Origin: Epiperipatus broadwayi
Taxonomy: Eukaryota > Onychophora > Udeonychophora > Euonychophora > Peripatidae
Assembly: GCA_028023455.1 (NCBI GenBank)
Contig: JAQFVV010013090.1
Span: 142,173 to 206,172, forward strand
Length of the DNA: 64,000 bases
Direction: 5' to 3'
Shown here: one piece after another, positions 22,851 to 32,050 of the stretch
How the letters are laid out: every line of letters starts with the position of its first letter
Position numbering within the stretch: position 1 is the first letter of the stretch
The notes under the pieces: generated by a model
Database searches by the model: none
What the model was told of the DNA's origin: nothing
Seen by the model: the letters and a program-made list of their open reading frames with translations, nothing else
Program-made: the position numbers and the translations under genes

Positions 22851-23793
22851 ATCTACGGATATAAAACAGATTTCCACTATCTTTATTATCATTTTTGTGA
22901 GGCTTTGTGTGTAACAGTTAAATATATTTAATTGTGTTTCTTAAAATATTTATCATACATTTAAATCTGATAGAGAAATAATCTATGATTTTCCTGCTGC
23001 AAAGAAAAGAAGTAAGAATTTTTAAATGGGTATATTTATTAACTTGCTTTATATGATAACTAATTAAAAATTTGAATGTAAATGAATGAGAATAAAATTA
23101 AAGCATTTGAAAATATGGGTGAAGGAGTACCTTAGGGCTTAACCTTTGTAGGTACATTACAGTATGATCACTATTTTCAAATTGTACTAATCAAAAACGA
23201 TTTAAAGAACCTAATATCATTAGATACAAACTTTTTGAAATTAGAAAACGAGACAAATCTCACATTGAAGAAGTCACCTACTGAAGAGAAAATAATCAGA
23301 AATTGTTAGGATTTATAATAAAAATTACAATGATTTTTAAATTCGATAAACTCAATAGGAAAAAGTTTTTCCACAATTTTAATTTTCTAAAAATTAATCA
23401 ATCGAATGCTCGATTACTTTTAATACTACACTGCTACTTCAATAATAATACAATACTTTAAATAATAATTCAATTTAATAGACAGAATGGTACGTAAATT
23501 GGAATGTTTCTTTTTTTTTCTGTGTAAAGTACTTTTACACAAACAGATTATAACCCAAAGAATCCAAAAAGGAAAACATTACCATCCATTATGAAAATAG
23601 AAATTCACTGATTTTCCATATAATGACTACTATTTCTGTAATGTAATTTTCACTACACCATTCTTACACAAATTCACTGATTTCTCTTAACCACAATTTG
23701 GCAACATAAGTTACAAAAATTTCAAATAAATAATTGTACATAAAAATTATCTATTTATTATAATTTCTAAATAATAAAATAAAATGTTTATAC

Positions 23794-23861
23794 CTGATAT
23801 TTACGGGGATAATCTCTGAGCATTAGATCCATAACTTCATCTGATCGAAGAGCTGTTAAAC
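23794..23861 (-). CDS. PHF10: PHF10 exon D (LTALRSDEV motif)
   Basis: 68-nt exon lying 13.8 kb downstream of exon C. The acceptor is GAAAAG and the donor CAG|GTATAA. It encodes (G)LTALRSDEVMDLMLRDYP then RKYQ and ends on a codon boundary. LTALRSDEV-DLM is one of the best conserved motifs of PHF10/SAYP proteins, so such a small exon can be placed with certainty. Residues about 107-129 of the joined product. The preceding intron carries the near-perfect Penelope palindrome and the hammerhead-like element, so transposon load has not disturbed the exon or its splice sites. Confidence 0.94.
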
Positions 23862-25380
23862 CTTTTCAGAAAAAAATAAAAACTCGTTAGCAGTAAACAA
23901 GTATAAAGTTATAAAAATATATACATTATGTTCTACAAAATTATTTTTAATAGTTAATTTTGTGAATGAATTAGGCAAATATAAAATTCATATTACATAT
24001 TTAAAATAAAATTACTGAAGGCATGAGGAATAAATGAATATATTTCCTATTTCAAAAACTACAAAGTAATTTTATATTAATATAGATTTAAAAAATAAAT
24101 AATTGTAGACTTTGTCCAAGATGAGTATTTGCACAAGATTATATTCAGGTTTTAAAAAACTTCAGATCTATTATTAATTTCAATCTTTTTATTCTTTTTA
24201 TTTTTATATAGAAAACAATATATATATACGATAGAATTTTATATATATGTAGAAAACAATATGTATACGATAGAATTTTAGACAATACATTTGAATGATA
24301 TAAAAACATGCACATACCCTCAGCCATCCACTCTCATATTTCATCTCCTACACACATAATATAATGAATAATTAAATTATATTTTTAAATATATTACAAT
24401 TTACTAAAGTCCTCAACATCTTGTAAATTATTCCTGTTATTTTTTCCCCCACTAAAAACCAAACATTTTTAACAGATACGCTGTATTGAAGGACAACATT
24501 TGTAGCACCCTGATATGGAAGAACAGGATTTGGGGGGTCAGCTAGTAAAAATGGAACTTACCAATCGAACTGTTTTTGTAATTTTTCCATAGAAATATTA
24601 CCTCAGGCAAGACATTATATATTATTTTTTTCAGCATTTTGAGACACATGCGACGAAGCTGTTTATGAAATTGTCATTTTAACATTTAACTTTCAAAATT
24701 TAGAATTTGTGAACCAATGTAAAAATAAAAATGTTTAAAAGTGTTAAAAATCTCTTTTTTTCTCAATTTTTTTTTTTTTTTTGAGGTAATAATTATTTTA
24801 TCAGCTTTATTACATTCTTTCATATTTGCTGGTTCTAAAAATTTATATACTTTTATATTTACTGTATTCAAACAGAATATATGTTTTAAATTATACTTGT
24901 AATTTTTTTTTTAAATTCACGATGGCCACATGGGTTTTAAAGAGATATATCATTACTAGACTTCCTCACAGGCAACTAGACACTCTCAAAAACAATACAT
25001 TTAACCAAAAAAAAATTCAGGGTGGAAATTCTAGAATATTAGTGCATTTAGATCTCCATTCCCAAATTGATTTCTAATTTTTGCCTTTATTGATAAGGGT
25101 TGAGATTCAAAGGTGAAGAAATGCAGTATGCATCCAGCAACTATCTCTATCTCCATTTTACTATTGAAACTAAAAGTCAAAACTGAAAACCCATTTTAAG
25201 GTTTTAAATTCAAGCCAACCTGCCTGAACAATTAAACAGTTTTGACTTCAGGTTAATAATTATATATTTTAATATCCACAGTACTTTATTAATTGAAAGT
25301 GCCACTTTTCTCCTGGCTAGGAGTGTTATTAATAATAACAAATCATTCATCCCTCAAACTCATACTACTAATACATATAT

Positions 25381-26229
25381 ATGTCAACAGATGGCATTCT
25401 ACCAAAAACACTGTCAAGCGTATGTTTACATAAACGTCAGAGCAAGCATTCACTATCTCTAACTTTAATTTCACTTTCAGATCATGATTTCAAGCTATTT
25501 GCTATCTTCAGTGAAAGACAGAAATAAGAAACTAGATCTAAACACAAACTCTGAGCGTTTACGAAACAGTTTCTATTCAGCTTGCAAGCATGAATCTTTT
25601 AGACACGTAATGTCTTCAAAGTCAGCATAGCAAGCCAGATAGCTATATGGGTCTGATCTCAGTTCAGCATCACCACATAATAGAAGCCTCTGCAATATAT
25701 ATCATTGCTAGAAAGACCTCAAAGGTACATTTATGAAAACCAAAAAACAAGATAAAAACTTGCTAATGCTTGTATTTATGTCAACAGATGGCGTTCTACC
25801 AAAAACACCGTCAAGTGTATGTTTACATAAACGTCAGAGCAAGCATTCACTATCTCTAACTTTAATTCCACTTGCAGATCATGATTTCAAGCTATTTGCT
25901 ATCTTCAGTGAAAGACAGGAATAAGAAATTTAGATCTAAACACAAACTCTGAGCGTTTATGAAACAGTTTCTATTCAGCTTGCAAGCGTGAATCTTTTAG
26001 ACAAGTAATGTCTTCAAAGTCAGCATAGCAAGTCAGATAGCTATATGGGTCTGATCTCAGTTCAGCATCACCACATAGTAGAAGCCTCTGCAATATATAT
26101 CATTGCTAGAAAGACCTCAAAGGTATATTTATGAAAAACAAAAAACAAGTTAAAAACTTGCTAACGCTTGTATTTCTGTCAACAGATGGCGTTCTACCAA
26201 AAACACCGTCAAGCGTATGTTTACATAAA
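25381..26229 (+). repeat. Tandem repeat, 398-bp unit, 2 full + 1 truncated copies
   Basis: Units start at 25381, 25778 and 26176 with TGTCAACAGATGGC-TTCTACC (spacing 397 and 398). Copies 1 and 2 are about 95% identical, and the third stops after ATAAACG (26229), where the inverted copy begins. Each unit can be read as a 50-63 codon ORF ending IFSERQE/K, but base changes between copies mostly alter residues. Confidence 0.9.
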
Positions 26230-26664
26230 CGCAAGCGTTAGCAAGTTTTTAACTTTTTTGTTTTTCATAAATGTACCTTTGAGGTCTTTCTAGCAATGAT
26301 ATATATTGCAGAGGCTTCTACTATGTGGTGATGCTGAACTGAGATCAGACCATATAGCTATCTGGCTTGCTATGCTGACCTTGAAGACATTATGTGTCTA
26401 AAAGATTCACACTTGCAAGCTGAATAGAAACTGCTTCATAAACGCTCAGAGTTTGTGTTTAGATCTAGTTTCTTATTCCTGTCTTTCACTGAAGATAGCA
26501 AATAGCTTGAAATCATGATCTGAAAGTGGAATTAAAGTTAGAGATAGTGAATGCTTGCTCTGACGTTTATGTAAACATACACTTGACGGTGTTTTTGGTA
26601 GAACGCCATCTGTTGACATAAATACAAGCGTTAGCAAGTTTTTAACTTGTTTTTTGTTTTTCAT
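26230..26664 (-). repeat. Inverted copy of the 398-bp unit
   Basis: Reverse complement of a full unit plus about 40 bp of the next, joined directly to the truncated third direct copy. Together with the preceding units it forms a palindrome centred near 26230. The minus-strand 63-codon ORF (26473-26664) mirrors the plus-strand ORF at 25733-25924. Confidence 0.9.
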
Positions 26665-26847
26665 ATATATATAGTTACTGACTTGGAATCAAATCTACAT
26701 AAATGTTCAAGAAACTTGTTTTGGGGTTATTAAAATGAAGTAAAAGATGATTGCTGAATGCATAATTGGTTTACTTCCAACTTTAAATCTTGAGCAAACA
26801 GAAACCAGTCTGAGAATAGGGATTTATATGCATTTACTAATATCTGC

Positions 26848-26864
26848 AAACAATGATTACAGAA
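26848..26864 (+). repeat. Target-site duplication, left (locus 2)
   Basis: AAACAATGATTACAGAA, identical to 29367-29383, directly flanking the Penelope palindrome. No copy exists at the palindrome centre. Confidence 0.85.
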
Positions 26865-27010
26865 TATGTGTGTTGAATGTCTTTAGAAAAGTTTAATTTT
26901 TAGTTAAATATTCCAAATGCATTCAACTGTTAGTAATATCACGGCAAACAGGTTAGTATATGTACCAACTGTTAGTAATATCACAGCAAACAGGTTAGTA
27001 TACGCACAAC

Positions 27011-27044
27011 GTTTCGAGAGGTATTTTTCTCCCCTCTTCTTCAG
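27011..27044 (-). ncRNA. Hammerhead-like core in Penelope tail (locus 2, left)
   Basis: On the minus strand CTGAAGA (27044-27038), then AGAGGGGAG, a short A/T loop, CCTCTCGAAAC (to 27011). Stem II GAGGGG/CCUCUC pairs over six bases with one extra A before it. ACG-UUGUG-CGU after GAAAC can form a short helix III. Helix I pairing is weak next to the core but CAGCAA and TTGCTG further out are complementary. Confidence 0.42.
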
Positions 27045-27071
27045 GTGTTGCTGGCTTGACCAGTACTAGCA

Positions 27072-27150
27072 TGGGATTCAAACCTGGGTCCTTAGATTCT
27101 TGATTATTGAAATTTAAGGTAACGCTCTAACCAACTGAGCCATCCTGCCA
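27072..27150 (-). tRNA. tRNA-like segment in Penelope tail (locus 2, left)
   Basis: On the minus strand GGCAGGATGGCTCAGTTGG, TTAGAGCG, about 38 nt, then GGTTTGAATCCC. The A-box (TGGCTCAGTTGG) is textbook; the B-box has GGTTTGAATCC. The mirror copy at 28944 keeps GGTTCGAATCC. Confidence 0.55.
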
Positions 27151-27180
27151 AAGGCAACAGTATGTAGTAATTTCATATAC

Positions 27181-28070
27181 TTATTTATGAGGTTCCTCCT
27201 GATTTCTCCACTTTTTCCTCAGAGCAAAGTTGATTAGTGATTTCCATACATTATGTATAGTCACACTAGGTTGGCTTATGGGATTTTTTGCCATTGTAAT
27301 GTGAGCAGCTTCTTTAAATTTTCTTCTTTGTACCTTTTCTTCTTTATCCAATATTTTTGTATTTTCCCAATTGAACGTATGTTCATTGGTCCATACATGG
27401 TCTGCTACCTTAGACACATCTGTTTTCTCTCTTCTAATCATCAGTTTATGTTCTTGCAAGCACTTTTGAATGGGACGGCTGGTCTCACCAATATATGTTC
27501 TTCCACATTCACATGGTATTTCATAGATGCAGTTTTTTCTTTGCAGCATTTCAAGTTTAGGCTTTGTAGATGTTAGAATTCCTCGTAGTGTGGTATGGCT
27601 CTGAAAAGCTGTTCTGATGTTATACTGATTGCAGATTTTCCTTAATTTGTCTGCTATTTTTGGAATGTATGGATACACTACAGTACCAATAATTGTCTTT
27701 TCTCTTGATGGTTCTTTTTGTTGTCTGTTTAATGTTTTCTTAATAACAGCTGATGGATAACCATTTTTCTTAAGAGTTTGTTCTATATAGATCTTTTCTT
27801 TTTCCAAATCACCAGTTTCTGAACAAACTTCTTTTGCTCTGTTCCACAGTGATAGTATAACTCCATGTTTTGTGTTTCTGGTGTGATTAGATGTATAGGC
27901 TAGGTATTTTCCTGTATGTGTAGGTTTTCGGTAAACTGTAGTTTTGATTTTGCCATGAGGGAGTCTTGTCACAAGAACATCTAAGAATGCCAATTTTTGT
28001 TCTTGTTCTGGTTCTATTGTAAATTTAATTGAAGGGGATATGTTGTTGATGTGTGTCCAGAAAGTTTGTA
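27181..28070 (-). pseudogene. Penelope-like protein fragment: RT thumb + GIY-YIG endonuclease (locus 2, left arm)
   Basis: The open frame extends to 28125, but its first 18 codons run across the palindrome centre into the other arm, so the Penelope part starts near 28070 at LLQTFWTHINNISPSIKFTI. It continues EQEQKLAFLDVLVTRLPHGK, TVYRKPTHTGKYLAYTSNHT, KHGVILSLWNRAKEVC, the linker SAVIKKTLNRQQKEP, IPKIADKLRKICNQYNIRTA, and the endonuclease CIYEIPCECGRTYIGETSRP then LQEHK, VADHVWTNEHTFNWE, ending FALRKKWRNQEEPHK. It corresponds to the RT part after motif C plus the GIY-YIG nuclease that nicks target DNA in this family. The catalytic palm (motifs A-C) is absent, so the copy is 5'-truncated and cannot retrotranspose, but 297 codons without a stop indicate recent insertion. 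Confidence 0.9.
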
Positions 28071-28912
28071 GCAATAGAACCAGAACAAGAACAAAAATTG
28101 GCATTCTTAGATGTTCTTGTGACAAGACTCCCTCATGGCAAAATCAAAACTACAGTTTACCGAAAACCTACACATACAGGAAAATACCTAGCCTATACAT
28201 CTAATCACACCAGAAACACAAAACATGGAGTTATACTATCACTGTGGAACAGAGCAAAAGAAGTTTGTTCAGAAACTGGTGATTTGGAAAAAGAAAAGAT
28301 CTATATAGAACAAACTCTTAAGAAAAATGGTTATCCATCAGCTGTTATTAAGAAAACATTAAACAGACAACAAAAAGAACCATCAAGAGAAAAGACAATT
28401 ATTGGTACTGTAGTGTATCCATCCATACATTCCAAAAATAGCAGACAAATTAAGGAAAATCTGCAATCAGTATAACATCACAACAGCTTTTCAGAGCCAT
28501 ACCACACTACGAGGAATTCTAACATCTACAAAGCCTAAACTTGAAATGCTGCAAAGAAAAAACTGCATCTATGAAATACCATGTGAATGTGGAAGAACAT
28601 ATATTGGTGAGACCAGCCGTCCCATTCAAAAGCGCTTGCAAGAATAAACTGATGATTAGAAGAGAGAAAACAGATGTGTCTAAGGTAGCAGACCATGTAT
28701 GGACCAATGAACATACGTTCAATTGGGAAAATACAAAAATATTGGATAAAGAAGAAAAGGTACAAAGAAGAAAATTTAAAGAAGCTGCTCACATTACAAT
28801 GGCAAAAAATCCCATAAGCCAACCTAGTGTGACTATACATAATGTATGGAAATCACTAATCAACTTTGCTCTGAGGAAAAAGTGGAGAAATCAGGAGGAA
28901 CCTCATAGATAA
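28071..28912 (+). pseudogene. Penelope-like protein fragment, locus 2 right arm (frameshifted)
   Basis: Same fragment as the left arm, starting about nine codons later (IEPEQEQKLAF). Frame 1 is open to 28475 and then shifts by an insertion near 28420-28430 (IHSKNSRQIKENLQSV in place of IPKIADKLRKICNQ). A second open stretch, 28541-28912, reads ILVRPAVPF where the left arm has the GIY strand YIGETSRP in another frame, and it regains the correct frame after a small deletion at LQE-HKLMIRREKTD. It ends EEPHR before a stop. The differences from the left arm show the two arms have begun to diverge independently. Confidence 0.88.
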
Positions 28913-28943
28913 GTATATGAAATTACTACATACTGTTGCCTTT

Positions 28944-29022
28944 GGCAGGATGGCTCAGTTGGTTAGAGCGTTACCTTAAATTTCAATAATCAAGAATCTA
29001 AGGACCCAGGTTCGAATCCCAT
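28944..29022 (+). tRNA. tRNA-like segment in Penelope tail (locus 2, right)
   Basis: GGCAGGATGGCTCAGTTGG then TTAGAGCGTTACC is a good tRNA 5' half (acceptor start, A-box, D-arm). GGACCCAGGTTCGAATCCC supplies a perfect B-box about 45 nt later. The anticodon arm is A/T-rich and unclear, the T-stem has mismatches and no matching 3' acceptor strand follows. This is a tRNA-derived (SINE-head-like) module inside the retroelement tail, perhaps able to act as a polymerase III promoter. It lies 32 bp after the Penelope stop codon and 33 bp before the hammerhead-like core. Confidence 0.6.
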
Positions 29023-29054
29023 GCTAGTACTGTCACTGGTCAGGCCAGCAACAC

Positions 29055-29088
29055 CTGAAGAAGAGGGGAGAAAAATACCTCTCGAAAC
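29055..29088 (+). ncRNA. Hammerhead-like core in Penelope tail (locus 2, right)
   Basis: Plus-strand copy of the same fold: CTGAAGA at 29055, stem II GAGGGG/CCTCTC, GAAAC at 29084-29088. The core strings and stem are identical in both arms. The cleavage-site trinucleotide would be GUA if helix III is ACG/CGU. If helix III is the two-pair form (AC/GU around GUU), the next base is G, which a hammerhead does not cleave. Activity is therefore open. Confidence 0.42.
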
Positions 29089-29245
29089 GTTGTGCGTATA
29101 CTAACCTGTTTGCTGTGATATTACTAACAGTTAGTGCATATACTAACCTGTTTGCTGTGATATTATTAACATTTGTTTGCTGTGATATTACTAACAGTTG
29201 GTACATATACTAACCTGTTTGCTGTGATATTACTAACAGTTGAAT
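29088..29245 (+). repeat. Short tandem repeats in Penelope tail
   Basis: The phrase ATACTAACCTGTTTGCTGTG followed by ATATTACTAACAGTT recurs three to four times (partial copy in the middle) with a unit of about 50 bp. The left arm has two copies at about 26925-27005. Copy number differs between the arms. Confidence 0.8.
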
Positions 29246-29366
29246 GCATTTGGAATATTTAACTAAAAATTAAACTTTTCTAAAGACATTCAACACACAT
29301 ATTAGATGATGGAAATAGTCCAATATAAAAATACAGCTAGAACACCATCATCACAAACCTTCAGAA

Positions 29367-29383
29367 AAACAATGATTACAGAA
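29367..29383 (+). repeat. Target-site duplication, right (locus 2)
   Basis: AAACAATGATTACAGAA, identical to 26848-26864. Comparison with the locus 1 tail end (CTTCAGAGAAACA) suggests that up to five of these bases could belong to the element, leaving a 12-bp duplication as at locus 1. Confidence 0.85.
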
Positions 29384-29857
29384 GTTTACTATAAAAAGCA
29401 TTAAAGTATAGAACTGCTCTTATTTTATTATATAGTTACTTAATACTTTGTATAGACTGTTTTTTATGTCTACAATTCTATTCATATTGTGCTTAACTTG
29501 GTATTACATGTCTCACTGAATTATGAAAATAAACATCCATTTTCAAAAATAATACTGCTTTAATACATATATACTGTTCATTTTTTTTTAGAAATCCACA
29601 TTTTTTTAAAGTACTTTGCCTTTAAGTAATGAACCAGTCCAGATCCTGTCTTATTCAGATGGAATTGAGCATTATCACCTCAAACCAATGCATATACAAA
29701 TAGATGCATAGCCAATGACAAGAACAGGCCAATAAGCAATGATGCTCCCTACATCCAAATGTTTCCATTAGGGATGAGAATCTGGCAATAAAGAATCAAG
29801 CTTTTTGAAGATAGAGTCAGAGAACTACTGATACCAAGTGAAATCTACATTAGGACT

Positions 29858-30838
29858 ATGCAACCTTTTCAACTGGAAGGTCAATTTCAACTTTCCTTTT
29901 TTAAACAATGGCCATACCTATTTTTTGTGAATTAAAATGAAGTAATATCATTATTATTAATGACTATTCCATACTTAATGACAATTTTTAAATTTGCTTT
30001 GTGTTTGTTGACATATTTATATTCTCAAATTTTACAGCAGCTAAGATATAGCCTTTTATAAACTCCCCTTCAGAAAATAGTTTTGAATGTTCTGCTTTTC
30101 TTTTTTTTTTAAAAAGTAAAATAATATAACTTGCTTTTGCAGAATCTTCTGACTTGTTTGCACTTTTTATAAAAAATGTCAGTCACTTGATCAAGCTCTT
30201 TTTCAAGTTTTCTATTTTAATATTTCTTTCTTCCCCAGTGCTCTTGTTATAATCAAAATGTTTTGATAAAGAATGTCTTTTAATCTTGTGTTTTATTAAT
30301 TGAAATACTTTCCAAATATGTTAGGCACATCGATTTACTATTTTTTTTCTATTAAAAAAAAATATGCATTAGTCCATTTCTTTTGACATGCAGGATTCTC
30401 TGTATCAGTTTTTTTATTTTACTTAGTGTAGCTATTTTAATAAAAAAAAAAGTTAAAGCAAAATAATAATAATAAAATGAATAGAATTTGAGCTTTATTT
30501 TTGCTAGCATACATTTGTCTGTGAAAATCACTATAAAAATAAAAGCATTTAACAAACAAAAATGTCATCAGATTAAATCTATAGACAGACAGATCATACA
30601 ATATAGAAAATTTTTTGGAATATTGCATCTCGCATAAAATGAACTAGAACTATTATAAAGTTTGGAAATAAAAAATGTGTTATTTTACTTGTCTTCTTAA
30701 TTCAATATTTGCTTTTGTGCATGTTTAAATAGAAGTTTTATATATGGCCATTTTATATATGTTTTTAAAAATCTCCAAAGACCAGATTGAAAGCTTTCGA
30801 GGGCCAGATTTGGCCCTCAGGCGTGAGATTCCCCACAA
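29858..30838. mobile_element. Possible non-autonomous hAT-type element
   Basis: The right end contains GAGGGCCAGATTTGGCCCTC followed by GGCGTGAGATTCCCCACAAC, a style of GGGCC-GGCCC end often seen in hAT-type elements. The left end TAGGACTATGCAACC is only weakly complementary to the right terminus, and no 8-bp duplication is obvious. The interior is A/T-rich and non-coding apart from two overlapping short ORFs without features. Confidence 0.25.
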
Positions 30839-31279
30839 CTAAACTAGATGATTGCTTGATGCTGAATCAGATTATTTGTTATAAGGGATGAAATTTAGAT
30901 TTTTTTAAGCTGAAGGGTATTTCACTGGACTATAAGATGCTTAATATTTATGATCAACAGTTCGAAGCATCCTAAGTTGATGACTATATAGCCTATCTGG
31001 GGTTTAATTCTTATAAGAACATGCACTAAGTCACATGTTTTTGTCTGAATACATATTTTGAAATCATACTCAAAGCACATATAAATAATTAATAATATCT
31101 GAAATGGCTATATCATAATAAATTAGATAAAAATTAGGCCTGTGTTATGATAGTTATATAGAAATTAAACTGTTTTCAATGTACTCATATCATCAGAAAA
31201 TGATACTCCAATGTTTCAAATTATAATTGTATAATCAAATTTGTAAATGTTCATTCATCTGCATAATAAAGCATTTTCC

Positions 31280-31440
31280 TTCTTCTTTATAATCTAAAAC
31301 TAAGTGCACTGTCTGTGAAGTTCACCATAATCATGGCTTCCTTAAATTTAATTAATTGTAAAGCAGCAACAATAATTAAGAGTTATGATTATGGTGGACT
31401 TCACCAAAAATGCACTCAGCTTTCAATTATAAAGAAGAAA
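31280..31440. mobile_element. Hairpin (MITE-like) element
   Basis: Arms 31280-31345 and 31376-31440 are inverted complements (CTTCTTTATAAT, GTGCA, GAAGT-CACCATAATCAT on the left and their complements on the right) with a 30-bp loop. The ORF at 31315-31515 runs through it and is a by-product of the palindrome. Confidence 0.7.
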
Positions 31441-32050
31441 CCACTGTGTTACACAGATGAACAAATTTGCAAATTTGAAATACAAATAAAGGGGGGAAAT
31501 CAATACGTTATATAATGTAAATTTAGAAGATAATCTAATTATAATTTGTTTTTGTTTTTCTTATATATATAAATCAATGCCAAATATCACTAAATAATAT
31601 TAAATATTTTGTAAATAAAACTTTAAAATATCTTTATTTCATAGATTTGACTCTATTTGCTGTATTTGTGGAAGTTCTTGTACCTAAACTGGGATAAATG
31701 TGGACTCATGTTTTTCTTTGATCTTCCAGCCAGTAAGAAAAATGCTAATAATGATGGTCAATGTTGCGAAGAAAGATAATCATATCCATATGTACCAGAT
31801 AACTTTTACATAATCTTTCATATCTATATGTGAGCATATACAATTGTATGTTTATTGCCAATGTATTACACACAAATTTAAAACATAACATAGAGCTATG
31901 TTAAGAATCTCTGTTTAGTGATCATTCTATTTATGTTAACTTTTAGATTCTGATTATTACAATACAAATATAAAAACCCTACTTTCTTTCATATTTTGTT
32001 TAACAAAATAAAATTATAAAATTAATACATCTAGAAAATATTGATATTTT

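Larger units (their letters stand above)
14721..23793 (-). other. PHF10 intron 4
   Basis: 9.1-kb intron. It holds the Penelope inverted pair at 15126-17831, a TIR element with G-rich arrays at 19694-21378, and a diverged tandem duplication of about 400 bp at 22130-22850. 17844-19690 contains a G10 run with a C8 run about 55 bp later (18247-18308) and a fragment resembling the TIR of the 32051 element (about 19605-19628), otherwise only A/T-rich DNA. Nothing was recognised in 22851-23793. Confidence 0.6.
25050..26840. mobile_element. Composite foldback locus around a 398-bp tandem repeat
   Basis: 25060-25260 and 26690-26830 are diverged inverted relatives of one family that also forms the foldback at 45498-45870 (landmarks CCATTCCCAAATTG, TTCAAA, GAAATGCAG-ATGCATCCAGCA and the reverse order on the right). 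Between them lies the tandem repeat array plus inverted copy. The layout suggests a foldback element whose middle has been filled by, or evolved into, a satellite-like array. Confidence 0.45.
26865..29366. mobile_element. Penelope-like element, family 1: near-perfect palindrome with target duplication (locus 2)
   Basis: Left arm on the minus strand (28070 down to 26865), right arm on the plus strand (28071-29366), about 98% identical over the shared 1.2 kb, with tails outward. The junction near 28070-28072 joins two different 5'-truncation points of the same reading frame, and the centre has no spacer. AAACAATGATTACAGAA is identical at 26848-26864 and 29367-29383. The last 12 bases (ATGATTACAGAA) remain a duplication even if the tail end includes the first five. 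The right tail is about 90 bp longer than the left. This is the youngest-looking element of the window. Confidence 0.88.

Noticed and set aside
25733-25924. 63-codon ORF conserved in several repeat units
   Set aside because: Differences between units mostly change residues (TP/TL, PLA/SLS, E/K) and one unit is truncated. This is conservation of the repeat and not of a protein.
27253-27576. 107-codon ORF opposite the Penelope frame, and its mirror at 28519-28840
   Set aside because: Antisense shadows of the GIY-YIG coding frame. The same shadow appears in both arms only because the arms are identical.
27181-28125. 314-codon ORF as an intact gene
   Set aside because: It is a 5'-truncated Penelope protein fragment. 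The first 18 codons are read-through across the palindrome centre into the opposite arm, and RT motifs A-C are missing.
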